The position numbers and the translations under genes are program-made. 6,418 nt of DNA, from the NCBI GenBank assembly GCA_028682925.1, contig JAJRAG010000021.1, positions 1-6,418 of the forward strand, in the 5' to 3' direction. The notes below the pieces were generated by a model. That model was not told the DNA's origin. It did no database searches and was given only the letters and a program-made list of their open reading frames with translations. Origin of the DNA: Methanomassiliicoccales archaeon. GTDB lineage: Archaea; Thermoplasmatota; Thermoplasmata; Methanomassiliicoccales; JACIVX01. Positions 1-4,425 of this stretch are shown here, one piece after another. Position 1 is the stretch's first letter; the number at the start of each line of letters is the position of its first letter.

Positions 1-1
1 A

Positions 2-187
2 TACAAGAATGAGCCCAGGTTATCTACCTTCGTTATTTTCTTGTTCGGAAAGGATAGTGAGAGACCTGACTGTTCGAATGCCAAACTGGATCTTGAATTC
101 CGACCGAAGATAGGGGTCAAGGAGGGCATAAGTAAGACTGCCAGCTGGTACAAGGATTTACAGAAATCCGACCGGGTGGCAAAGTGA
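2..187 (+). CDS. NAD-dependent epimerase/dehydratase-like protein, C-terminal end only (partial)
   Basis: An open frame enters from the left edge and stops at TGA 185-187, giving the last 61 residues of a protein. The stretch from about residue 29 to 52 reads LDLEFRPKIGVKEGISKTA followed by SWYKD. This matches the closing signature of extended short-chain dehydrogenases acting on nucleotide sugars (L-G-F-x-P-K, then E-G-I, then T-x-x-W-Y). Known members epimerise, dehydrate or reduce NDP-sugars in the cytoplasm for glycan synthesis. The Rossmann NAD site and the YxxxK catalytic residues lie outside the window, so the exact reaction cannot be given. The segment before the signature is less typical and slightly short compared with GDP-fucose-synthase-like relatives, so a diverged or damaged copy is possible. 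The FkbM methyltransferase 1.4 kb downstream fits a glycan-modification neighbourhood, which is inference. Confidence 0.6.
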   Translation, partial: YKNEPRLSTFVIFLFGKDSERPDCSNAKLDLEFRPKIGVKEGISKTASWYKDLQKSDRVAK

Positions 188-211
188 AAACGCGTCGCAG
201 GAGATCCACCC

Positions 212-229
212 AGTCGAATCGATTGGACT
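212..229. promoter_or_regulatory. Imperfect 18-bp palindrome (possible protein-binding site)
   Basis: AGTC, G, AATCGATT, G, GACT is a palindrome centred between 220 and 221, broken only at 216 and 225. It lies 25 nt past the epimerase stop codon. Such symmetry can mark a dimeric regulator site, but no promoter is visible beside it and AATCGATT alone is a common chance palindrome. Confidence 0.2.
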
Positions 230-263
230 TGGTCATCTCAAGTCATTGGCTCCAATGTCGGTT

Positions 264-304
264 GCGTCGATATCTCAGATTCCGATGGTCCTGACGGCAG
301 ATGC
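264..304 (+). repeat. Dispersed intergenic repeat, copy C (degenerate)
   Basis: It contains GCGTCG (264-269), TCTCAGATT (273-281) and a 24-nt core at 280-303 ending CTGACGGCAGATG. The core matches copy A (1445-1468) at 19 of 24 positions and copy B (3495-3518) at 18 of 24 by eye. This copy lacks the right hairpin arm that A and B have between CAGATT and the core, so it looks like a deleted member. It lies between the convergent epimerase and zinc-ribbon genes. Confidence 0.5.
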
Positions 305-343
305 GAAGGGGGAGTAGGATGATAGATTCTTCAAATCGGTTCT

Positions 344-471
344 GATAATCGGGTCAAATGCCATAAGTACCCGACAATCCGCTCCCATTCTCCGGTTTCA
401 AGACCGGCGGGCCCGGAACCGTCGAGGCGCTGGGCACGATCTCGCGGCATTTGATCACTACCGGGCCCGTC
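344..471. other. Cluster of nested and adjacent stem-loops (possible structured RNA)
   Basis: Several perfect inverted repeats are packed together. TCGGGT 349-354 pairs with ACCCGA 369-374, flanked by GAT/ATC at 344-346 and 377-379. CCGGT 392-396 pairs with ACCGG 403-407. CGGGCCCGG 408-416 pairs with CCGGGCCCG 461-469, and read on the plus strand this gains a G-U and a G-C pair outward. Nested inside is CCGTCGAG (419-426) against CTCGCGG (441-447) with one bulged T. TCAAATGCC 354-362 is also the inverse of GGCATTTGA 446-454. The strand that is transcribed, if any, cannot be told. It overlaps a weak minus-strand ORF, and G+C-rich coding DNA can show such stems by chance. Confidence 0.3.
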
Positions 472-473
472 AC
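354..473 (-). CDS. Possible 39-residue protein downstream of the zinc-ribbon gene (very uncertain)
   Basis: A GTG at 473-471 opens a 39-codon frame that stops at TGA 356-354, reading MTGPVVIKCREIVPSASTVP and then a Pro/Gly-rich tail. It starts 21 nt after the zinc-ribbon stop. An AAGGTG sits just upstream, but only about 2 nt from the GTG, which is closer than usual. Codon choice is plausible, with mostly G or C at third positions, but no family is recognised. The same DNA forms strong nested stems, so a non-coding element is at least as likely. Confidence 0.15.
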   Translation of the reverse strand: MTGPVVIKCREIVPSASTVPGPPVLKPENGSGLSGTYGI

Positions 474-494
474 AACACCTTCCTACTTTGTTGA

Positions 495-662
495 TCATCT
501 GATTATTCTCAGCGGTCTGTCGGTGGTGAACACGACCTCCTTCTGGCATTTGAGGCATTTGTCATTGATCATCAGCAGATCGTAGTTGTGCGTTATTCGG
601 TTGGGGGTTCCGCACTCGGGGCAAGACAGGGTCTCGATGACGACCTTCTTCCTGATCTTCAT
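495..662 (-). CDS. Small zinc-ribbon protein, 55 residues
   Basis: ATG at 662-660 opens a 55-codon frame ending at TGA 497-495. Two paired-cysteine knuckles are plain: CPECG at residues 14-18 and CLKC at 36-39, spaced 18 residues apart. A basic N-terminus (MKIRKK) and short beta-like strands surround them. This is the layout of a single rubredoxin-type or transcription-factor-type zinc ribbon that binds one zinc through four cysteines. Such mini-proteins are common in archaea and usually bind nucleic acid or a protein partner, but the specific role here is unknown. The start is supported by a TATA-like box 28 nt upstream, implying a leaderless or nearly leaderless transcript. It lies 59 nt after the SRAP gene on the same strand, so read-through from that gene is also possible. 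It is too short for most gene callers and easily missed. Confidence 0.7.
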   Translation of the reverse strand: MKIRKKVVIETLSCPECGTPNRITHNYDLLMINDKCLKCQKEVVFTTDRPLRIIR

Positions 663-685
663 GGTTATCCGCCAAAGGCACCATT

Positions 686-700
686 CTATACTTGGTTTCC
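686..700 (-). promoter_or_regulatory. Archaeal-type BRE/TATA element for the zinc-ribbon gene
   Basis: Read on the minus strand, GGAAACCAAGTATAG ends at 686. TATAG begins 28 nt before the ATG at 662, with an A-rich BRE-like AAACCAAG directly upstream. Archaeal TATA boxes centre near -26, so the start site would fall at or next to the ATG. Confidence 0.45.
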
Positions 701-721
701 TCGGGAGGAGAGCGAAAGTAC

Positions 722-1381
722 TCAGGCAGGAGTAATCAGTTCTTCTGTGTCATTCTTGACGCTGTTGACCGATGACGACACAGGATAGGATGCCATCAAT
801 CCAGAGGGAAACGGTCGGAACAGTCTTTCGAGTTCCTTGTTGCTCAAGACCTGATCGCTGAGCCAAAGTCCCTCATCTTCTTTACGAAGTATCACCGGCA
901 TCCGTGGATGTATCTCGCTCAGAACGTCGTTGGCCTTCGTTGTGACGATCGTGAAGGACCTGATCTCCTCTCCCTTCGGATCTTTCCAATGGTCCCACAG
1001 TCCGGCGAGAGCGAAGTACTTCTCGTCCTTCAGGCGAATGAAGTAGGGGACCTTGCGGCTGCCGACCTTCTTCCATTCGTAGAATCCTGTAGTGGGCACG
1101 AGACAGCGATGTTTGCCGAGAAGACGGCGGAACATCGGCTTCTTCGCGACTGTCTCCGCTCTGGCATTGATTAAACTGTACTTCGTCTTCTTCTCCTTCG
1201 TCCAGGAGGGGATGAGGCCGAATCTCATCATGACGACTTTGTTTCCGTTCTCGTTGACGACTATCGGGACCTCCTGCGTCGGGGCGATGTTGTATCGCGG
1301 CGAGATCTCGCTCTTCTGCGATTGGATCACGAACCTTCGGAAGAACTCGGAGTCGAACATCAAAGTGAATCTGCCGCACAC
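722..1381 (-). CDS. SRAP domain protein (YedK/HMCES family), abasic-site shield
   Basis: This 219-residue protein is a full-length SOS-response-associated peptidase (SRAP) domain. Known family members, E. coli YedK and human HMCES, form a thiazolidine crosslink between the N-terminal cysteine and abasic sites in single-stranded DNA, shielding them from cleavage during replication. The start is GTG at 1381-1379, giving MCGRF. Cys2 becomes the N-terminal nucleophile once Met is removed, which fixes the start. Other signatures are YNIAPTQ (30-36), NARAET with Asn72, GFYEW with Glu102, and IHPRMPVIL with His158. These correspond to YedK Cys2, Asn75, Glu105 and His160, so the active site is complete. 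The roughly 40-residue C-terminal tail is Ser-rich and variable. A TATA box lies 31 nt upstream. The gene diverges from the methyltransferase and is followed by the zinc-ribbon gene on the same strand. Location: cytoplasmic, at replication forks. Confidence 0.95.
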   Translation of the reverse strand: MCGRFTLMFDSEFFRRFVIQSQKSEISPRYNIAPTQEVPIVVNENGNKVVMMRFGLIPSWTKEKKTKYSLINARAETVAKKPMFRRLLGKHRCLVPTTGFYEWKKVGSRKVPYFIRLKDEKYFALAGLWDHWKDPKGEEIRSFTIVTTKANDVLSEIHPRMPVILRKEDEGLWLSDQVLSNKELERLFRPFPSGLMASYPVSSSVNSVKNDTEELITPA

Positions 1382-1406
1382 GCGGTGAAGATGGCAAGCC
1401 AGAGGG

Positions 1407-1421
1407 CATATAGGTTTTGGC
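1407..1421 (-). promoter_or_regulatory. Archaeal-type BRE/TATA promoter of the SRAP gene
   Basis: Read on the minus strand the element is GCCAAAACCTATATG. The BRE-like GCCAAAAC precedes a TATA box (CTATATG), and TATATG begins 31 nt before the GTG start. The predicted start site leaves only a few nucleotides of leader, and no Shine-Dalgarno is present, so this looks leaderless. Repeat copy A abuts it on the upstream side. Confidence 0.55.
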
Positions 1422-1469
1422 GTCCAAAGTCTGCAGATTGACGCTTCTGACGGTTCTGATAGCAGATGG
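1420..1469 (+). repeat. Dispersed intergenic repeat, copy A
   Basis: GCGTC 1420-1424 and GACGC 1440-1444 form a short stem around AAAGTCTGCAGATT, with TCTGCAGA (1430-1437) itself a palindrome. The core 1445-1468 follows directly, starting TTCTGACGGTTCTGAT and ending AGCAGATG. The layout is the same as copy B: left arm, TCT..CAGATT, right arm, core. It lies in the divergent SRAP/methyltransferase gap and touches the SRAP promoter, so it could influence that promoter. Confidence 0.55.
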
Positions 1470-1543
1470 GGGAGGCAAGTTGATATTGCGTCAAATCGAT
1501 GGTGTCTCCAGAGAGGACTTCGCGTTCGGATTCCTCCAGATGA

Positions 1544-2410
1544 GTGCTGCTCATGATTGAGACACTAAGACATGCGGTCAGATGGAGGCTGGACGTCATT
1601 CGAAATACGGATTCTCCGGTCAGTCTCCAAGAACGCCTCCTTTTTGCATCTACGCTCAAGACCTCAAGTCGCACCAAACTGGTCCTTGGCCACATCAAGG
1701 AAGATGGATCGGGCGCAAGATACATGGAATTTGGAAAGTATCGCATCTATTACGACTTGGACATTGACCCCATAGATGACCAGAGTTTCATGAGCGGGAT
1801 TCTCGATGCGATCAAGGAGTCTTTCTTCTTCCCACCCCCTTACTTCTCTCCGCACTTCCGACCGAAACGTGGCGACATCGTCTTCGATATAGGCGCAAGC
1901 ATCGGAGCGATCACAATGATCATGTCAAAGATGGTCGGCGATTCTGGCCGCGTCTATTCCTTTGAACCGGCAACAAACAGGTCTTTGACGGAGAGCATCA
2001 CGACAAATCACCTAGAGAATTGCAGAGTCGTCCCCAAAGCAGTGTCAAACACGAACGGTCAAGTTGAAATCTACATTCTTGATTCCACACAAAAATCCAG
2101 CATAATGGGGAAGAAGACGCCGAACGGACGCCACTGTTACATCAGGATAGTCGAGTCTACTACACTAGACGACTTTGTTGAAAGCAATGCGATAGAAAAA
2201 GTTGATTTCATAAAAATGGACATAGAAGGCGCTGAAGAGGTGGCAATTCTTGGCGCCGGTCGGACGATCGAGAGATTCCATCCACAATGGAGCATTGCAT
2301 CATATCACCATCCTGGGAACGAACCGCAGCATCCGAAACTTGTGAAGCTATTGAGAGATTGTGGATATCGAATAGAGGAAAAGGGTTCAGCCCACATATT
2401 CGCCTATTGA
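1544..2410 (+). CDS. FkbM-family SAM-dependent methyltransferase
   Basis: This 288-residue protein ends in a typical FkbM methyltransferase domain (about residues 108-280). The SAM-binding motif I is VFDIGASIGAIT (113-124), with SFEPA (139-143) as the acidic loop that holds the ribose. VDFIKMDIEGAEE (220-232) is the FkbM hallmark, and STTLDDF (205-211) precedes it. Known relatives O-methylate sugars or polyketides, and many sit in surface-polysaccharide loci. The acceptor here is unknown. The first 105 residues are a non-catalytic N-terminal region, including GKYRIYYDLD (64-73), of a kind seen in some family members. An in-frame stop lies directly before the GTG at 1544. The ATG at 1553 three codons later is an equally good start, and neither has a clear Shine-Dalgarno. 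The gene is more A+T-rich than the exporter genes downstream, which may signal transfer. Confidence 0.88.
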   Translation: MLLMIETLRHAVRWRLDVIRNTDSPVSLQERLLFASTLKTSSRTKLVLGHIKEDGSGARYMEFGKYRIYYDLDIDPIDDQSFMSGILDAIKESFFFPPPYFSPHFRPKRGDIVFDIGASIGAITMIMSKMVGDSGRVYSFEPATNRSLTESITTNHLENCRVVPKAVSNTNGQVEIYILDSTQKSSIMGKKTPNGRHCYIRIVESTTLDDFVESNAIEKVDFIKMDIEGAEEVAILGAGRTIERFHPQWSIASYHHPGNEPQHPKLVKLLRDCGYRIEEKGSAHIFAY

Positions 2411-2463
2411 GGCTCGAAGACGAGCTTTCTCAGTCATGAGATCGGAAAAAGAATGTCTGGATA

Positions 2464-2550
2464 TGCGGTCATCCTACCGCAATAGCTCTGCGGTCGAGCG
2501 TATCTGGTATTTGGTGTATAGTCCAGAATCTGCCGCATTGAGCTGGACTA
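2464..2550 (+). other. Candidate structured RNA with two alternative folds
   Basis: Four stems compete in 87 nt. (i) TGCGGT 2464-2469 pairs with ACCGCA 2476-2481. (ii) The same ACCGCA pairs with TGCGGT 2489-2494. (iii) AGCTCTGCGG 2484-2493 pairs with CCGCA-TT-GAGCT 2533-2544, a 10-bp stem with a two-base bulge. (iv) TAGTCCAG 2519-2526 pairs with CTGGACTA 2543-2550. Stems i and iii can coexist, also with TCTGG 2503-2507 against CCAGA 2523-2527, and stems ii and iv can coexist, but the two sets exclude each other. It lies between the methyltransferase stop and the acetyltransferase promoter. It may be a 3' UTR of the first gene, a leader of the second, or a separate small RNA. No known riboswitch class is recognised. 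Confidence 0.35.
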
Positions 2551-2580
2551 CCTTCTTCCAGTTCACTGCACTGTGATGGA

Positions 2581-2600
2581 ACCAAAAAGAATATCTAATC
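2581..2600 (+). promoter_or_regulatory. Possible BRE/TATA element of the acetyltransferase
   Basis: An A-rich ACCAAAAAG (2581-2589) is followed by AATATCTAA, about 40 nt before the ATG at 2635. This would start transcription near 2617-2621 and leave a short leader that holds the GAGG ribosome site. The TATA match is moderate. Confidence 0.35.
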
Positions 2601-2627
2601 GCCCGCGGAATGGATTTCTGAGGTCCT

Positions 2628-2632
2628 GAGGT
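2628..2632 (+). promoter_or_regulatory. Shine-Dalgarno of the acetyltransferase
   Basis: GAGGT occurs twice before the ATG at 2635: at 2620-2624 with a 10-nt spacer, and as GAGG at 2628-2631 with a 3-nt spacer. Both match the 3' end of 16S rRNA. The first has the more usual distance, and together they support the 2635 start. Confidence 0.4.
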
Positions 2633-2634
2633 TA

Positions 2635-3432
2635 ATGATAGGAGGATTCGCAGAGAAAGAGTTGATACGTGCTATTGAAACGACCTACTATGAAGCTATC
2701 ACAGCTCTCAGCACTGGTATTTCTGGCTCATTCTCGCGTAGGGAACCGGACATGATCATATACTCAAGTGGTATTCCCATGGCTTTGCTGAACGGCGTCA
2801 TCGACCCAAGATTCGGCGCAAGTGATCTCTTGGAAAGGACCGAGGCGGCGATGTCACATTTCAAGAAGACGGGGCTACCAATGAGATGGGTTCTGGGTCC
2901 CTCAAGCACTCCATCAGAGCTCGGCGACTTCTTATTGAATCATGGGTTTGTCTCGGAGGGGACGACCCCGGGAATGGCTATCGACCTGAGAACTGTGAGC
3001 CGCGGACCATTGCCTTCTGGACTCGAGATCCAGCAGGTCGAGGACAGAGAGTCCTTGAGGACTTGCGGCGACACAATGGCAGACGGTTTCGAAATCCCTG
3101 GAAACATCAGGGACGGCTGGAGAGAACTCATCGATGGCTATGGCATGAGTTCGACGCGTCGCTGGTTTCTGGGGTCTCTTGACGGAGATCCGGTTGCAGT
3201 CTCCCTTCTTGTTCTTCACGAGGACGTCGCCGGCGTATACAATATCGCGACTATCCCTGTGGCGAGAAGGAAGGGCATAGGAACCGCGATCACTCGGGAA
3301 CCACTTCAGATCGCCAAGGATGTTGGCTACGACGTCGCCGTTCTCGAGGCAAGCGAGATGGGTCTTCCGATCTACAGGAGACTTGGGTTCAAAGAGCTTT
3401 GCGAGTTCAGGACGTACGTGTGGTCGCCATGA
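2635..3432 (+). CDS. GNAT family N-acetyltransferase
   Basis: This 265-residue protein has a GNAT acetyl-CoA-binding fold in its C-terminal half. VYNIATIPVARRKGIGTAIT (201-220) carries the beta4 strand and motif A, with the RRKGIG pyrophosphate loop at 211-216. The closing part LPIYRRLGFKELCEF (244-258) is the usual Y-x-R-x-G-F motif B. The domain proper runs from about residue 129 (GLEIQQV). The N-terminal half, roughly 1-125, resembles the extra N-terminal domain found in many double-GNAT archaeal and bacterial proteins. It contains LGDFLLNHGF (96-105) but no intact acetyl-CoA loop. Family members transfer acetyl from acetyl-CoA to amines on small molecules, antibiotics or protein N-termini, and the substrate cannot be read from sequence. 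ATG 2635 is preceded by GAGGT. It is alone in its transcription unit, with gaps of over 200 nt on each side. Confidence 0.88.
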   Translation: MIGGFAEKELIRAIETTYYEAITALSTGISGSFSRREPDMIIYSSGIPMALLNGVIDPRFGASDLLERTEAAMSHFKKTGLPMRWVLGPSSTPSELGDFLLNHGFVSEGTTPGMAIDLRTVSRGPLPSGLEIQQVEDRESLRTCGDTMADGFEIPGNIRDGWRELIDGYGMSSTRRWFLGSLDGDPVAVSLLVLHEDVAGVYNIATIPVARRKGIGTAITREPLQIAKDVGYDVAVLEASEMGLPIYRRLGFKELCEFRTYVWSP

Positions 3433-3469
3433 ATGTGAATCCTGCACTCGGTCACGAAGCGTTGAATCG

Positions 3470-3494
3470 TGCGCGACTCTCCCAGATTCGCGCA
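3470..3494 (+). other. Strong hairpin after the acetyltransferase (left part of repeat copy B)
   Basis: TGCGCGA 3470-3476 pairs with TCGCGCA 3488-3494. After a C/T mismatch the stem continues with TCT 3478-3480 against AGA 3484-3486 around a CCC loop, so 10 of 11 pairs form. It lies 38 nt past the stop codon. No T-run follows, so it is not a bacterial-type terminator, though it could still protect a 3' end. The hairpin forms the first half of the dispersed repeat. Confidence 0.5.
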
Positions 3495-3519
3495 GTCTGA
3501 CAGTTCTCACGGCAGATGG
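3470..3519 (+). repeat. Dispersed intergenic repeat, copy B
   Basis: A hairpin (3470-3494) containing TCT..CAGATT is joined to the core at 3495-3518, which starts GTCTGACAGTTCTCAC and ends GGCAGATG. The core matches copy A at 19 of 24 positions, and the hairpin stem differs in bases from A but keeps pairing. Changed bases with kept pairing suggest that the structure matters. It lies between the acetyltransferase and the exporter operon. Confidence 0.55.
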
Positions 3520-3652
3520 CGAGAAACTCATGACTCCATTACGAAATCTGGAGAGATTTTATCTCATGACTAGTGAATTCCCGCAATGAGATTCCTACGG
3601 GATCGAAGGTTCCTTTGGTGTGCAGGTACGAGAGGATGCTACGAGGGTTCGT

Positions 3653-3660
3653 TTCTATCT
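3653..3660 (+). promoter_or_regulatory. Weak TATA-like element before the exporter operon
   Basis: TTCTATCT at 3653-3660 lies about 29 nt before the GTG at 3682, the spacing expected for a short-leader archaeal promoter. A competing candidate is TTTTATCT at 3557-3564, inside the GAGAT-TTT-ATCTC hairpin (3553-3565), which would give a leader of about 100 nt. Neither is a strong match. Confidence 0.25.
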
Positions 3661-3681
3661 TTCTCGATGGGGTAAGAGAAC

Positions 3682-4425
3682 GTGCTTGAAATGGATGACG
3701 ATGGGCCGGTGATAGAAACCAAGGGCCTGAGGAAGGAGTTCCCGGGCCTGGTGGCGGTCGATTCCTTGGACCTCAGGGTGGCCAGGGGTACGCTGTACGG
3801 TCTGATCGGCCCGAACGGATCGGGGAAGACCACGGCCATCAAGGTGATCGTTGGCCTGATGCGGGCGAGCGCAGGCGAAGCCAGGGTCCTGGGAGAGCGT
3901 GTCCCCTTGCGGACGAACCGACACCGCCTCGGATACATGCCCCAGGACATTGCCATCTACCCGGACCTGACGGTCCGTGAGAACCTGGAATTCTTCGCCG
4001 GCCTCTATTCCATCCCCAAGCCCCGAATCGGGTCGAGGACGGAGGAGGTGCTCAAGGTGGTGGACCTCCTGGACCGCAAGGACGGCCTCGTGTCCCAGTT
4101 GAGCGGGGGGATGAGGCACCGGGTCTCGCTGGCCTGTGCCCTGGTGCACGACCCCGAGGTACTCTTCCTCGACGAGCCGACCGTCGGCATCGACCCGGAG
4201 CTGAGGGTCGGTTTCTGGAGATTCTTCCAAGACCTCAAGTCCAAAGGCAAGACCATCGTGCTCACCACCCATTACATGGACGAGGCGGTGCGCTGCGACG
4301 TTGTTGGCATGATGCGCGGGGGGCGCCTGATCGCAGAGGGGACCCCCTCGTCCCTGATGACGCAGACGGGTAGAGGCAACCTCGAGGACGCGTTCCTCGA
4401 GTTCGCCGGGAGAGTGGTGGCATGA
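3682..4425 (+). CDS. ABC-2 type exporter, ATP-binding subunit (CcmA/DrrA/NatA-like)
   Basis: This is a 247-residue cytoplasmic ATPase subunit of an ABC exporter. All motifs are present: Walker A GPNGSGKT (43-50), Q-loop Gln88 in YMPQD, signature LSGGM (140-144), Walker B VLFLDEP (160-166), D-loop Gly-Ile-Asp (169-171) and switch His197 in TTHYMDEA. LSGGM in place of LSGGQ and the YMDEA ending are usual in DrrA/NatA-type exporters of drugs, lipids or ions. The His in MRHRVSL, where relatives mostly have Arg or Lys, is a small oddity. The domain would pair as a dimer with two copies of the permease. It starts at GTG 3682 or ATG 3691, with GGGGT at 3669-3673 as a weak ribosome site. The stop overlaps the permease start (ATGA), so the two are translationally coupled. 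The gene is clearly richer in third-position G/C than the methyltransferase. Confidence 0.95.
   Translation: MLEMDDDGPVIETKGLRKEFPGLVAVDSLDLRVARGTLYGLIGPNGSGKTTAIKVIVGLMRASAGEARVLGERVPLRTNRHRLGYMPQDIAIYPDLTVRENLEFFAGLYSIPKPRIGSRTEEVLKVVDLLDRKDGLVSQLSGGMRHRVSLACALVHDPEVLFLDEPTVGIDPELRVGFWRFFQDLKSKGKTIVLTTHYMDEAVRCDVVGMMRGGRLIAEGTPSSLMTQTGRGNLEDAFLEFAGRVVA

Larger units (their letters stand above)
188..494. other. Intergenic stretch rich in inverted repeats, no convincing long gene
   Basis: About 300 nt separate the epimerase tail from the zinc-ribbon gene. They hold an imperfect 18-bp palindrome at 212-229 (AGTC-G-AATCGATT-G-GACT), copy C of the dispersed repeat at 264-304, and a cluster of nested stems at 344-471, each described separately. 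The only ORF worth considering is a 39-residue minus-strand frame at 354-473, listed with low confidence. No tRNA with complete arms and no rRNA is visible. Confidence 0.6.

Noticed and set aside
63..82. CCTGACTGTTCGAATGCC resembling the repeat core
   Set aside because: The similarity is short and gapped, lies inside the epimerase-like reading frame, and has no hairpin or GCAGATG end.
173..212. GGGTGG/CCACCC inverted repeat (174-179, 206-211) as a terminator of the epimerase gene
   Set aside because: Only six pairs with a 26-nt loop and no T-rich tract; easily chance.
385..420. tRNA-Ser-like anticodon arm on the minus strand (CCGGT-CTTGAA-ACCGG)
   Set aside because: The loop has six rather than seven bases in the five-pair reading, and no matching T-arm, D-arm or acceptor stem at tRNA distances could be assembled.
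882..1478. Long minus-strand frame overlapping the SRAP gene
   Set aside because: It is an out-of-frame shadow of SRAP, rich in Arg/Ser/Gly with no domain. Its start falls in repeat copy A.
2527..2545. Possible fourth, inverted repeat copy (GCGGCAGAT on the minus strand)
   Set aside because: Only about 9 bases match the core, and neither the TCTGAC segment nor the hairpin is present.
2932..3531. Minus-strand frame antisense to the acetyltransferase, with an N-terminus resembling that of the frame at 882-1478 (PSAVRTVR against PSAIRTVR)
   Set aside because: The similarity comes from the shared DNA repeat (copies A and B) being read in translation. The rest is unrelated and is a shadow of the acetyltransferase.
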